Assembly (NCBI GenBank): GCA_035650075.1 | Contig: DASRII010000534.1 | Coordinates: 1 to 22,794 of the forward strand | DNA: 22,794 bases | DNA from: DASSUC01 sp035650075 | Lineage (GTDB): Bacteria; Actinomycetota; Actinomycetes; Mycobacteriales; Micromonosporaceae | Direction of reading: 5' to 3' | Shown here: piece by piece, positions 9,493-16,877 of the stretch | How positions within the stretch are numbered: the first letter of the stretch is position 1 | Layout of the letters: every line of letters begins with the position of its first letter | The notes under the pieces: model-generated | Told to the model about the DNA's origin: nothing | The model's input: only the letters and a program-made list of their open reading frames with translations | Databases searched by the model: none | Translations under genes and position numbers: made by a program

Positions 9493-12400
9493 TCAGTCGC
9501 CGGTATCGGCCAGTCGGGCTACGAGCGCGTCGGCGGCGGCGCGTTCGCTGACCTGCTGGGTGGCGTACGCCTGGTCGACCGCGAGTTCGGCGGCCGCCCG
9601 CGCCTCGTCCACCCGTCCACACGCGAACAACGCCTCGGCGAGTACCCGGGACGCCGTGACCCGGCTGCGCACGTCGTCGCCGGGCATGGACGCGGCCCGC
9701 GAAGCCCAGTCCAGAGCCTGGTCCGCGTCGCCCAACGCCAGCAGCGCCCCCGCGAAGAGCGCCACCGCCTGCCGGCGGGGGAAGAGCAGTGAAGGAGCAT
9801 CGGCGTCCTCGGCCACGGGCTCCAGCAACGCGACCGCCGAGTCCGCGTCGCCGGCGGCCAACCGGGCCAGAGCCAGCAGTACCTGCGGACCGACCTGGGC
9901 GCCGTCCAGTACTCCATGGGGTTCCACCGCATCGAAGACCGCCAACGCGTCGGCCTCGGCCGCGACCGGGTCGCCGCGGTCGAGCGCGACGAGCCCGTGG
10001 ATCGTCCGGGCCATGCCGATCAGCAACGGGTGTGCGGTGCGCTCGCCGTACGTCAGCGCGTCGGTCAACAGATCCGCCGCGTGCTCCGGCTCGGCCAGTC
10101 CACGGGCGATCACGCCACGGACGACGAGGGCGAACCCCCGTCCCCAGTCGTCGTCCGCGGACGCGAAGTCCCGGTACGCCCGTCTGGCCTCCCGGTCGGC
10201 CTCGGCCAACTCCCCCAGCTCGGCCGCGGCGAACGCCTCGACGGCCCGCAGCGTACCCACGGCCCAGGCCTCGCCGACCCGCTCGCCGAACGGCAGGAAC
10301 CCGCGGGCGAGCCGTTGCGCGTCGCGCAGCCGGCCGGCGAGCAGCCGTGCGAACGCGGTCGTGCCGCGCAACCACGACCGGCCCACCGGGTCGTGCAGCT
10401 CGGCGAACAGCCGCGCGGCGCGGGCCAACGCCGCGTCGGCGCCACGGAAGTCGGCCCGGGTCGTAGTCACCCAGGCCAGACTCTGCAGCGACCAAGCCTG
10501 ACTGCGGCGGTCTCCGGCGGTGACCGCGACCTGGTACGCCGCGGCGAACCGGGAGCTCGCCTCTGCCAGCCGCCCGGCGAGGAAGTCCGCCATACCCAGA
10601 CGCCGCATCGCCTCCGCCCGCTCGGCCGGCAGGTCGGCGGCGGACGCTACCTCGAGCGCCTCCAGCCAGACGTCGTACGCCCGTGCCGGATCCCCGGTCA
10701 GCCGGTGCGATCGACCGGCTACGAGCAGTGCCCCGGCCCGCGTCGCCGGGTCGTCCCCGGCGTTGGCCGAGATCTTCTCGGCGAGCGCCAGCGCCTCGGC
10801 CGGGTGGCGCAACTGCAGCAACGCCTTGGCGTGGACGAGCCGGTCGGCGACTGCCAGCGCTTCGCCGGCGAGCCGGGACGCGCGTTCGATGTACTCGACC
10901 GTCAGCGCCGGTTCCCCCACCGCCGCGGCCCGCCGGGCCGACCGGACCAAGGCCGCCACGCCGAACGGGGCGACCGTGCGGGCGCTCGCATCGGCCGGCA
11001 ACCCGACGGCGTCGGCCAGCGACGTGGCCCACTCCGCTTGCTCGGCGACGAACGCGTCCCGGGCATCGTCCCCGAGGTCGGGACGGCCACCGTTCGGGTT
11101 GGCCGCCCACCGCGCAAGGTACGCGTGCCGCTCGGCCAGATCCGCCTTACCCAGCCCGCCGTACGCCGCCTCGCGCATCAGCGGTGTCGCGAACTCGTAC
11201 CCGCTGCGGGCCCGGCGCAGCATCCGTCGGTTGAGCAGCTCCTCGACCGAACGCTCCAGCTCGACCGCGATGACCGCCGCGGGCCGCCGGTCCCGTCCGG
11301 CGCGCCGTTCCCGCAACGCCTCGAGCGCGGTCGCCGGTACCGCGTCGCCGATCACCGCCGCGTCCCGCAGCACCGATCGAGCGTCGGCGGGCAGCGCGTC
11401 GATGCGTGCCGCGAGGACCGCCGCGAGGTCCCGCGACAGCAGCCGGCCATCGAGCGAGCCCGACGCGAGCCGCCAGGCGACCGAGCCCGATCCGTGCGGC
11501 CCCCGGGCCGCGCCCGCGGTCAACGCGCCCCGCTCGAGCAGCAGCGTGACCAGTTCGGCCAGGTAGAACGGGTTGCCCTGGGCGGTGGCGAGCAACTGGT
11601 CCTCGTCGGCCTGCGTCAAGCGCCCGCCGCCGAGGTACGCGGTCAGCAGGCGCGCGGCGTCCGCCCCACGCAGCGCCGGGAGCGGCTGCACCTCCGCGTC
11701 GGCCAGCCTGGTCAGACCTCCGGCGGTACGCACCAACTCCGGCCGACCCAGCAACAACGCGAGTACCGGTCCCGTCAGCCGGGACAGGGTGACTCCCAGC
11801 GCACCGACGCTCTCCGGGGTCGCGTCGTGCAGGTCGTCCACGATCAGGACAAGAGGCGCTTCGGTAGCCAAGCCGCTCAACAGGTCGGCTACCGCCGCAG
11901 GGATCGCCTCGAGGAACGGGTCCGCCCGGTCGGCGTGTTCGACCACACCCTGCGGCGCCGGCGCCGGCTCGCCGTACCCGAGCAGAGCCAGCAGCAGATC
12001 GGTCGCGACGATCGGAGTCAGCGCGCTACCGCGCGAGAGCCGCTGACCGAGCCGGCGCAGCCGCTCCTCGGCGGCGACTCTCTGTACCCCGTTCTCGGGC
12101 AAGCCGACGGCGCTGCGGACGAGGTCGGCCAGTGGGGCCAGCCGGCGGCGCTCGCCATACGCGGCGCAGTGCACCGACAGCACCCGGGCTCCGGCGTACG
12201 CGGCGAACCGTCCCGGCCCGGGGTCGTAGCCGGCAGCCAGCCGCTCCACCTCGGCCGCGAACCGGCTCTTGCCGATCCCGGCCTCGGCCGTCATGACCAG
12301 TACCCGTGGCTCGCGCCGGTCCACGACCTCGGCGAGCCGGCTCGCGACCCGGCCCAGCTCGGACTCCCGGCCCACGAACGGCGCCTCGTCACCCAGCCCG

Positions 12401-13065
12401 GACCGGGTACCGGGTGCGTCCCGGAGCCCCAGCAGCTCATACGCCTCGACCGGTTCCCGCTTGCCCTTCAGGCGCAATGGGCGCAGCTGCCGCCATGCCG
12501 CGACCCGCTTGGTGGCGTTGGCGGTGGCCGCGCCGGCGTACGCGGCACCGACCGCGGCCGCGTCCGCGAGCCGCGCGGCGGTGTTCACGGTGTCGCCGAT
12601 GACCGTGTACTCCAGTGCTGCCTGGACGCCGGCCACCACGTCCCCGGTGTTGAGCCCGACCCGCAGCCCGAGCGGCGCGCCGCCGCCCCGCTCGTCGTCC
12701 AGTACCCGGCGGACCGCCCGCTGCATGGCCAACGCGGCCCGGACCGCCCGCTCGGCGTCGTCCTCGTGCGCCACCGGTGCACCGAAGACCGCCATGATGC
12801 CGTCGCCGGTCAGCTTGTCGACGTGGCCGCCGAATGTCTTGACCGCGCCGGCGAGTGCCGCCAGCACCCGGTCGGTAACCGCGCCGACCCGCTCCGGATC
12901 GAGGTCCTCGGCCCACGCGGTGAAGTCCGAAAGATCCCCGAACAGGACGGTCACCACCCGCCGCTCGGTCGCCGGTAGGGTCGCGGCCGCGGGCAGGGCC
13001 ACCCCGCACTGGTGGCAGAACCGCGCGCCGGGTACGGCCACCGCACCGCAGACCGGACACGTCAC
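9493..13065 (-). CDS. Zinc-ribbon / class III nucleotidyl cyclase / AAA-ATPase / TPR-like regulator
   Basis: This 1190-residue protein starts at GTG 13063-13065, in a GTGA overlap with the MBL gene stop. That gives MTCPVCG, so the zinc ribbon is at the very N-terminus (C3, C6, C17, C20). The cyclase domain (about 36-213) has metal aspartates D44 (FGDLSDF) and D88 (KLTGDG), K84, and the transition-state pair N161/R165 in IGDTVNTAARL, so it looks active. The purine-specifying Asp of classical adenylyl cyclases is Thr (T154), so ATP versus GTP is open. Then come FVGRESE, Walker A AEAGIGKS (K266), Walker B LVLIVDDLHD, and a long Ala/Leu-rich helical repeat region (about 700-1190) with TPR-like pairs. 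No HTH is seen at the C-terminus, unlike MalT/LuxR-type relatives. Related cyclase-ATPase-TPR proteins are known in mycobacteria; their input signals are mostly unknown. Confidence 0.93.
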   Translation of the reverse strand: MTCPVCGAVAVPGARFCHQCGVALPAAATLPATERRVVTVLFGDLSDFTAWAEDLDPERVGAVTDRVLAALAGAVKTFGGHVDKLTGDGIMAVFGAPVAHEDDAERAVRAALAMQRAVRRVLDDERGGGAPLGLRVGLNTGDVVAGVQAALEYTVIGDTVNTAARLADAAAVGAAYAGAATANATKRVAAWRQLRPLRLKGKREPVEAYELLGLRDAPGTRSGLGDEAPFVGRESELGRVASRLAEVVDRREPRVLVMTAEAGIGKSRFAAEVERLAAGYDPGPGRFAAYAGARVLSVHCAAYGERRRLAPLADLVRSAVGLPENGVQRVAAEERLRRLGQRLSRGSALTPIVATDLLLALLGYGEPAPAPQGVVEHADRADPFLEAIPAAVADLLSGLATEAPLVLIVDDLHDATPESVGALGVTLSRLTGPVLALLLGRPELVRTAGGLTRLADAEVQPLPALRGADAARLLTAYLGGGRLTQADEDQLLATAQGNPFYLAELVTLLLERGALTAGAARGPHGSGSVAWRLASGSLDGRLLSRDLAAVLAARIDALPADARSVLRDAAVIGDAVPATALEALRERRAGRDRRPAAVIAVELERSVEELLNRRMLRRARSGYEFATPLMREAAYGGLGKADLAERHAYLARWAANPNGGRPDLGDDARDAFVAEQAEWATSLADAVGLPADASARTVAPFGVAALVRSARRAAAVGEPALTVEYIERASRLAGEALAVADRLVHAKALLQLRHPAEALALAEKISANAGDDPATRAGALLVAGRSHRLTGDPARAYDVWLEALEVASAADLPAERAEAMRRLGMADFLAGRLAEASSRFAAAYQVAVTAGDRRSQAWSLQSLAWVTTTRADFRGADAALARAARLFAELHDPVGRSWLRGTTAFARLLAGRLRDAQRLARGFLPFGERVGEAWAVGTLRAVEAFAAAELGELAEADREARRAYRDFASADDDWGRGFALVVRGVIARGLAEPEHAADLLTDALTYGERTAHPLLIGMARTIHGLVALDRGDPVAAEADALAVFDAVEPHGVLDGAQVGPQVLLALARLAAGDADSAVALLEPVAEDADAPSLLFPRRQAVALFAGALLALGDADQALDWASRAASMPGDDVRSRVTASRVLAEALFACGRVDEARAAAELAVDQAYATQQVSERAAADALVARLADTGD

Positions 13066-13886
13066 GGTGGGTCCAACCCGAGTTCCGGGTCTCCGGATTC
13101 CCCATCGAGGTACGCCAGCTGGGCCCGTACCGACCACTCGGCGGCCGGCCACAGAGATCGATCGACGTCGGAGTAAACGCGTTCCACCACGTCAGCGGGG
13201 GTCCGGGCACCGGCCTCCCGAGCCGCTCGGACCTGGTCGAGCCGGGCCCGCCGGTGTGTCAGATAGAAGCGCGCGGCGACGGCACAGTCGGCGAGCGGCG
13301 GGCCGTGCCCGGGCAGGACCGGGATCGACCCGAGCCCGGCGAGCACCTCCAGACTGTCCAGGTAGTCACCCAGGTTGCCGTCGGGCCAAGCCACCACGGT
13401 GGTACCGCGGCCGAGGATCGTGTCGCCGGTGAGGACGGCGCGTTCGCGCTGTCCAGCCCGGCCTATGCCTTCCGGCCGGGAACCTTTGGAGGAGACCAGG
13501 AAGCAGACGGAGTCCGCGGTGTGACCCGGCGTCTCCAGCCCTTCGAGCTCGAGCCCGGCCGACGAGACGAGCGGCCCCCGCGAGTTCACCACTACCGCGT
13601 CGGGGACCAGCTCGACCAGCCGCCCGATGCCTTCGATGTGGTCGAAGTGGCCGTGGGTCGACAGGATGAGCCCGATCGGGCGGTACGCCGCTACCGCCGC
13701 GAGGTGCCCCTCGTCGAGCGGGCCGGGATCGACCACGATCGCCGGAGCGTCCGGCTCCGCCCGCAATACCCAGGTGTTGGTGCCGTCGAGCGTCATCGGT
13801 CCGGGGTTCGGCGCTCGGACCAGCGTCGCCCAGCTCGGCAGCTCGTCCAGCAGGGCGGCAGTCGGCACGGAGACATGGCCCACCAT
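13062..13886 (-). CDS. MBL-fold metallo-hydrolase (LACTB2-like, Rv3677c-type)
   Basis: This 274-residue metallo-beta-lactamase fold hydrolase has THGHFDH (H78, H80, D82, H83), ETPGHT (H122), LTGDTILG (D155) and LPGHGP (H194), which give a complete two-metal site. The roughly 70 C-terminal residues (RRARLDQVRAAREAGARTPADVVERVY...) match the helical tail of LACTB2-like enzymes, some of which are endoribonucleases; the substrate here is unknown. The start at ATG 13886 is supported by a TACGAT hexamer exactly 7 nt upstream, the spacing of leaderless actinobacterial promoters, and by the lack of an RBS. Its stop overlaps the cyclase start (GTGA), so both are made from one message. Confidence 0.93.
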   Translation of the reverse strand: MVGHVSVPTAALLDELPSWATLVRAPNPGPMTLDGTNTWVLRAEPDAPAIVVDPGPLDEGHLAAVAAYRPIGLILSTHGHFDHIEGIGRLVELVPDAVVVNSRGPLVSSAGLELEGLETPGHTADSVCFLVSSKGSRPEGIGRAGQRERAVLTGDTILGRGTTVVAWPDGNLGDYLDSLEVLAGLGSIPVLPGHGPPLADCAVAARFYLTHRRARLDQVRAAREAGARTPADVVERVYSDVDRSLWPAAEWSVRAQLAYLDGESGDPELGLDPP

Positions 13887-13893
13887 GCCGGCG

Positions 13894-13899
13894 ATCGTA
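13894..13899 (-). promoter_or_regulatory. -10 element for a leaderless MBL-cyclase transcript
   Basis: TACGAT on the - strand is followed by 7 nt and then ATG 13886, so transcription would begin at or next to the A of the start codon. No good -35 is seen 16-18 nt upstream, which is common for such promoters. Confidence 0.6.
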
Positions 13900-13934
13900 C
13901 GGCGCCAGGCTGTGGGAACCCCGTGAATTCCGCG

Positions 13935-14393
13935 CTAGGCGATCTCGACGATGACCTCGACCTCGACGGGCGTACCGCGAGGCAGCTCGGCGACTCCGAC
14001 GGCGCTGCGGGCGTGCCGGCCGGCGTCGCCGAACACCTCGTTGAACAGCTCGGACGCGCCGTTGATCACTTCGGGCTGGCCGGTGAACCCCTCGGCCGAG
14101 GCCACGAACCCGACCACCTTGACGACCTTGGTCACCCGACTCAGGCCTACCAGCGCTTCCACCGCCGCGAGCGCGTTGAGCGCGCACACCCGGGCCAGCT
14201 CCTTGGCCCGCTCCGGGGTCACGTCGGAGCCGACCTTGCCGGTAGCCAGCAGCTTGCCGTCGGCGTTGGGAAGCTGGCCGGAGACGTACACGTGATTACC
14301 CGTCTGCACCGCCGGTACGTACGCCGCCACCGGTGGCACCACCTCGGGGACCGTGAGGCCCAGCTCGGCGAGCCTCGCGTACGGGTCGGTCAT
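13935..14393 (-). CDS. RidA/YjgF-family protein (YjgF-like_1 subgroup)
   Basis: This 152-residue protein has the RidA fold. Markers are YVPAVQTGNHVYVSGQLP (25-42), CALNALAAVEALVG, GFVASAEGFTGQPEVINGASELFNEVFG and GRHARSAVGVAELPRGTPVEVEVIVEI. Arg129 (HARSAV) lines up with the arginine that binds the imine carboxylate in E. coli RidA. The longer N-terminus and the QPEVINGASEL segment place it in the YjgF-like_1 subgroup, not canonical RidA, so deamination of 2-aminoacrylate is possible but unproven. AAGGGA lies 5 nt before ATG 14391-14393, and the ATG overlaps the stop of the DUF4177 gene (ATGA), giving a two-gene coupled unit. The pair matches Rv3678A-Rv3678c of M. tuberculosis. Confidence 0.94.
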   Translation of the reverse strand: MTDPYARLAELGLTVPEVVPPVAAYVPAVQTGNHVYVSGQLPNADGKLLATGKVGSDVTPERAKELARVCALNALAAVEALVGLSRVTKVVKVVGFVASAEGFTGQPEVINGASELFNEVFGDAGRHARSAVGVAELPRGTPVEVEVIVEIA

Positions 14394-14551
14394 GACTGTC
14401 CCTTCGGCCGTTTGAGGTACGCGACGAGCTGCTCCGGGTTCGGACCGGGCACGACGGCGACCAGTTCCCAGCCGTCCTCACCCCAGTTGTCGAGGATCTG
14501 TTTCGTCGCGTGTACCAGCAACGGGACGGTCGCGTACTCCCAGCGCGTCAT
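14390..14551 (-). CDS. Small DUF4177-type protein
   Basis: The 53-residue product starts MTRWEYATVPLLVHATKQIL and carries the family hallmark NWGEDGWELVAVVPG followed by an AYLKRPKG strand. DUF4177 proteins are small alpha/beta proteins of unknown role; this variant commonly sits immediately before a RidA-like gene in actinomycetes. The stop overlaps the RidA ATG by 4 nt. There is no RBS; instead TAGGTT lies 7 nt before the ATG, so the message is probably leaderless. Confidence 0.88.
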   Translation of the reverse strand: MTRWEYATVPLLVHATKQILDNWGEDGWELVAVVPGPNPEQLVAYLKRPKGQS

Positions 14552-14558
14552 GCCCGTC

Positions 14559-14564
14559 AACCTA
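14559..14564 (-). promoter_or_regulatory. -10 element for a leaderless DUF4177-ridA transcript
   Basis: TAGGTT on the - strand, then 7 nt (GACGGGC), then ATG 14551. Spacing and TANNNT form fit leaderless initiation, and no Shine-Dalgarno sequence is present. Confidence 0.55.
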
Positions 14565-14582
14565 GCGCGTCCGGGCCTGATC

Positions 14583-14628
14583 TTCGCTCGCGACTGCGGG
14601 GCTCGCTCCGCTCACTCCTCGCGCTCGC
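14583..14628. repeat. Probable dispersed GC-rich intergenic repeat
   Basis: The segment is built of CTCGC/GCTC-type half repeats; on the - strand it includes GAGTGAGCGGAGCGAGC. From memory, near-identical stretches recur in many intergenic regions of Micromonospora and other actinomycetes. It lies between the divergent DUF4177 and Pro-rich genes. Only one copy is in this window, so the dispersed nature is recalled, not shown. Confidence 0.4.
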
Positions 14629-14725
14629 CGGCCCTCGACCCAGCGGCAGGCGTGCGCGTACGCTGTCCGGCGGCGCGGGCGAACGCCGCGTCGATCGACC
14701 GCGTACCGAGGCCCTCGGGGGAGAC

Positions 14726-15883
14726 ATGAGCCAACCGCCGTACGGCGCCGACCCGCCCGCCGATCCGGATCGGCCCGAGGAGCGCCGCCCCGAGGACTAC
14801 CGGCCCGAGGCGCAGCCGCCGCCCCCAGCGGACCAGCCACCGCCGCCCGTGATCGGGCAGTCGAGCGGCTACTCGTACCCGCCGCCGGTCGACCCGTTCA
14901 ACACGCTCGCCGGCCAGCCGCAGTCACCGCCGCCGGGGCCCCCTGGGCCGCCACCGAGCGCGCCGCCGCCACCGAGTGAGCCGCCTCCGCCGTTCTCGTA
15001 CCCGACCTCGCCGGCGAGCCCGTACGCGCCACCACCGCCGACGAGCGCGCCGCCCATGAGCCAGGCGCCCATGAGCCCGCCACTGGGGAGCCCACCACCC
15101 ACCACCCCGCTGCCGCCGAGCAGCCCGGGACCGGTGAGCCCGTCGGGTGGCTATCCACAAGGGCCGTACACACCCCCAGGCGGTTATCCACAACCCGGTT
15201 ATCCACAGCCGGGTGTGGGTGACACGTGGGCTCAGCCGGCCCAGCCGTACGCGCCGGGCACACCGCAGTACTCGCCGGGCTACGCGGCCCCCGGCTCGCC
15301 CGCGCCCGGCGGCTACCCCGCGGCTCCCGGTTACCCCGGTCAGCCTGGGTACCCCGGCCAGCCCGGGTACGACCAGACGATGGTGCCGCCCGGCTACCCG
15401 ACCTATCCGGGCGCGCCGGTCGCGCCGCCGAAGAAGAAGCGCCGCGGCCTGATGATCACGCTGATCGTGCTCGGCCTCGCCGTGCTGCTGTGCGGCGGCG
15501 GTGGCGTCGCGGCCTGGCTCCTGCTGGGCGAGGCCGACGGGCAGGGTCAGACGGAACCGGCCAAGGCGGTCGACGGCTTCCTCACCGCGGTGTACACCGA
15601 CCAGGACGTCGACGCCGCGAGCAAGTACGTCTGCGCGGCGGCCCGGAACCGGGACGATCTGACCCGGAAGATCAACGAGATCAAGCAGTACGCGGACCAG
15701 TACGACGACCCGAAGTTCACCTGGAGCACCCCGACGGTGTCGGACCAGGGCTCGGAGCGGGCGATCGTAGACGTCAAGCTCAAGGTGACCACGCAGGACG
15801 AGAAGGTCGCCGAACAGTCCCTGAAGTTCACGGTGATCCAGTCGACGGGTTGGTTCGTCTGTGAGGTCCAGTCCGGCACGTAA
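14726..15883 (+). CDS. Pro/Gly/Tyr-rich one-TM protein with extracytoplasmic NTF2-like domain
   Basis: This is a 385-residue protein. ATG 14726 follows GGGGGAG by 2 nt; longer readings run back through non-coding DNA. Residues 1-230 are a disordered Pro-rich cytoplasmic region with GYPQPGYPQPG, GYPGQPGYPGQPGY and PPPP motifs. KKKRR (positive-inside) precedes a single TM helix GLMITLIVLGLAVLLCGGGG. The outside part (about 270-385) has AKAVDGFLTAVYTDQDVDAASKYVC and ends WFVCEVQSG, with two Cys that could pair; this is the DUF4878/NTF2-like pattern of many actinobacterial membrane proteins. Its function is unknown. It lies where M. tuberculosis has no equivalent, between Rv3678A- and Rv3679-type genes, and directly precedes the ATPase pair. 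TACGCT (14659-14664) is a weak -10 candidate. Confidence 0.88.
   Translation: MSQPPYGADPPADPDRPEERRPEDYRPEAQPPPPADQPPPPVIGQSSGYSYPPPVDPFNTLAGQPQSPPPGPPGPPPSAPPPPSEPPPPFSYPTSPASPYAPPPPTSAPPMSQAPMSPPLGSPPPTTPLPPSSPGPVSPSGGYPQGPYTPPGGYPQPGYPQPGVGDTWAQPAQPYAPGTPQYSPGYAAPGSPAPGGYPAAPGYPGQPGYPGQPGYDQTMVPPGYPTYPGAPVAPPKKKRRGLMITLIVLGLAVLLCGGGGVAAWLLLGEADGQGQTEPAKAVDGFLTAVYTDQDVDAASKYVCAAARNRDDLTRKINEIKQYADQYDDPKFTWSTPTVSDQGSERAIVDVKLKVTTQDEKVAEQSLKFTVIQSTGWFVCEVQSGT
15151..15207 (+). promoter_or_regulatory. Three same-direction DnaA-box sequences inside the Pro-rich gene
   Basis: CTATCCACA (15151-15159), TTATCCACA (15184-15192) and TTATCCACA (15199-15207). The last two are perfect matches to the general DnaA-box consensus, 15 bp apart. 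They encode Gly-Tyr-Pro-Gln units with TAT and CCA codons, whereas the later tyrosine-proline units of the same repeat mostly use TAC with CCC. DNA-level selection is possible but chance within a repeat is not excluded. Confidence 0.5.
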
Positions 15884-15893
15884 CGTGGAACGC

Positions 15894-16877
15894 GTGCGCA
15901 CCGGACATCCCGTGTGGCCCGCCCGTCTGCACGTCGTCACGGGCAAGGGCGGTACCGGCAAGACGACCGTCGCCGCTGCCCTCGCGCTGGCGTTGGCGAC
16001 CGGCGGTCAGCGCACGCTGCTGGTCGAGGTCGAGGGGCGCCAAGGCATCGCCCAGCTCTTCGACACGATGCCGCTGCCGTACGAGGAGCTGCGCATCGCG
16101 TCGGCCCCGGGCGGCGGCGAGGTACGGGCGCTCGCGGTCGACGCCGAAGAGGCCCTGATGGAGTACCTCGACCTGTTCTACAAGCTGGGTCGGGCCGGTA
16201 AGGCACTGCGGAAGCTGGGTGCGATCGACTTCGCCACCACGGTCGCCCCCGGTATGCGGGATGTCCTGCTCACCGGCAAGATCAAAGAGGCGACCACGCG
16301 CAGCTTCGACGGGCGCCGGGTGTACCACGCGGTCGTCCTCGATGCGCCGCCCACGGGCCGGATCGGCCGGTTCCTGAACGTCACCGCGGAGACCGCCCGG
16401 TTGGCCAAGCTCGGTCCGATCAAGACCCAGAGCGAGGGTGTCGCCGCGATCCTGCGCTCACCGATGACCTCGGTACACGTCGTCACGCTGCTCGAGGAGA
16501 TGCCGGTCCAGGAGACCGTCGACGCGGTCGCCGAGCTGAGCGCGCTGGGCATCCCGATCGGCAACATCGTCGTCAACGCCGCGCGGCCCGCGCTGCTGGC
16601 CGGAACGAAGGTGACCCGTGCCGAGCTGCGCCGCGGCCTGGCCGCTGCCGGGCTGCCCGACGACCGGGCCTTGGTTGCCGGCCTGCATTCCGAAGCCGCC
16701 GCGTATCTCACCCGGCAGGAGCTCGAGGAGTCGTTGCGCGCCGAGCTGGCCGAGCTGGGCCGGCCGCTGGTCGAGCTGCCGCTGCTGTCGGCCGGGGTCG
16801 ACCGCACCGGCCTGGGCACTCTGGCCGGAGTGTTGTTGGCCGGAGGCGGCGGGCCGGTGCCGGATACGCTCGCCTAG
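15894..16877 (+). CDS. ArsA/Get3-like ATPase, first subunit (Rv3679-type)
   Basis: This 327-residue deviant-Walker ATPase has GKGGTGKTT (17-25, signature Lys18), VEVEGRQGIAQLFD after strand 2, and LDAPPTGRIGRFL as the switch segment. PLPYEEL, FATTVAPGMRDVLLTGKIKE and LLEEMPVQET match the mycobacterial Rv3679 family closely. It lacks the cysteines of true arsenite pumps, and no arsB or arsR is nearby. With the next gene it should form a heteromeric ATPase; the mycobacterial pair has been described as a Get3-like anion-transporting complex. GTG 15894 is chosen (GGA 4 nt upstream); GTG 15885 just after the previous stop and GTG 15861 are alternatives. It is probably co-transcribed with the Pro-rich gene ending 10 nt upstream. 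Confidence 0.93.
   Translation: MRTGHPVWPARLHVVTGKGGTGKTTVAAALALALATGGQRTLLVEVEGRQGIAQLFDTMPLPYEELRIASAPGGGEVRALAVDAEEALMEYLDLFYKLGRAGKALRKLGAIDFATTVAPGMRDVLLTGKIKEATTRSFDGRRVYHAVVLDAPPTGRIGRFLNVTAETARLAKLGPIKTQSEGVAAILRSPMTSVHVVTLLEEMPVQETVDAVAELSALGIPIGNIVVNAARPALLAGTKVTRAELRRGLAAAGLPDDRALVAGLHSEAAAYLTRQELEESLRAELAELGRPLVELPLLSAGVDRTGLGTLAGVLLAGGGGPVPDTLA

Noticed and set aside
9236..11110. 624-codon open frame on the - strand overlapping the cyclase in another frame
   Set aside because: Arg/Gly-rich low-complexity translation without motifs; shifted frame of the cyclase C-terminal repeats and the spacer.
9916..12978. 1020-codon open frame on the + strand opposite the cyclase gene
   Set aside because: It is antisense to a protein with intact zinc-ribbon, cyclase and Walker motifs. 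Its translation is Arg/Gln/Pro-rich without any recognisable motif, as expected for a GC-rich shadow frame.
15151..15207. Replication origin (oriC)
   Set aside because: Only three DnaA boxes, all inside a coding sequence, with no dnaA/dnaN/gyrB and no AT-rich unwinding region.
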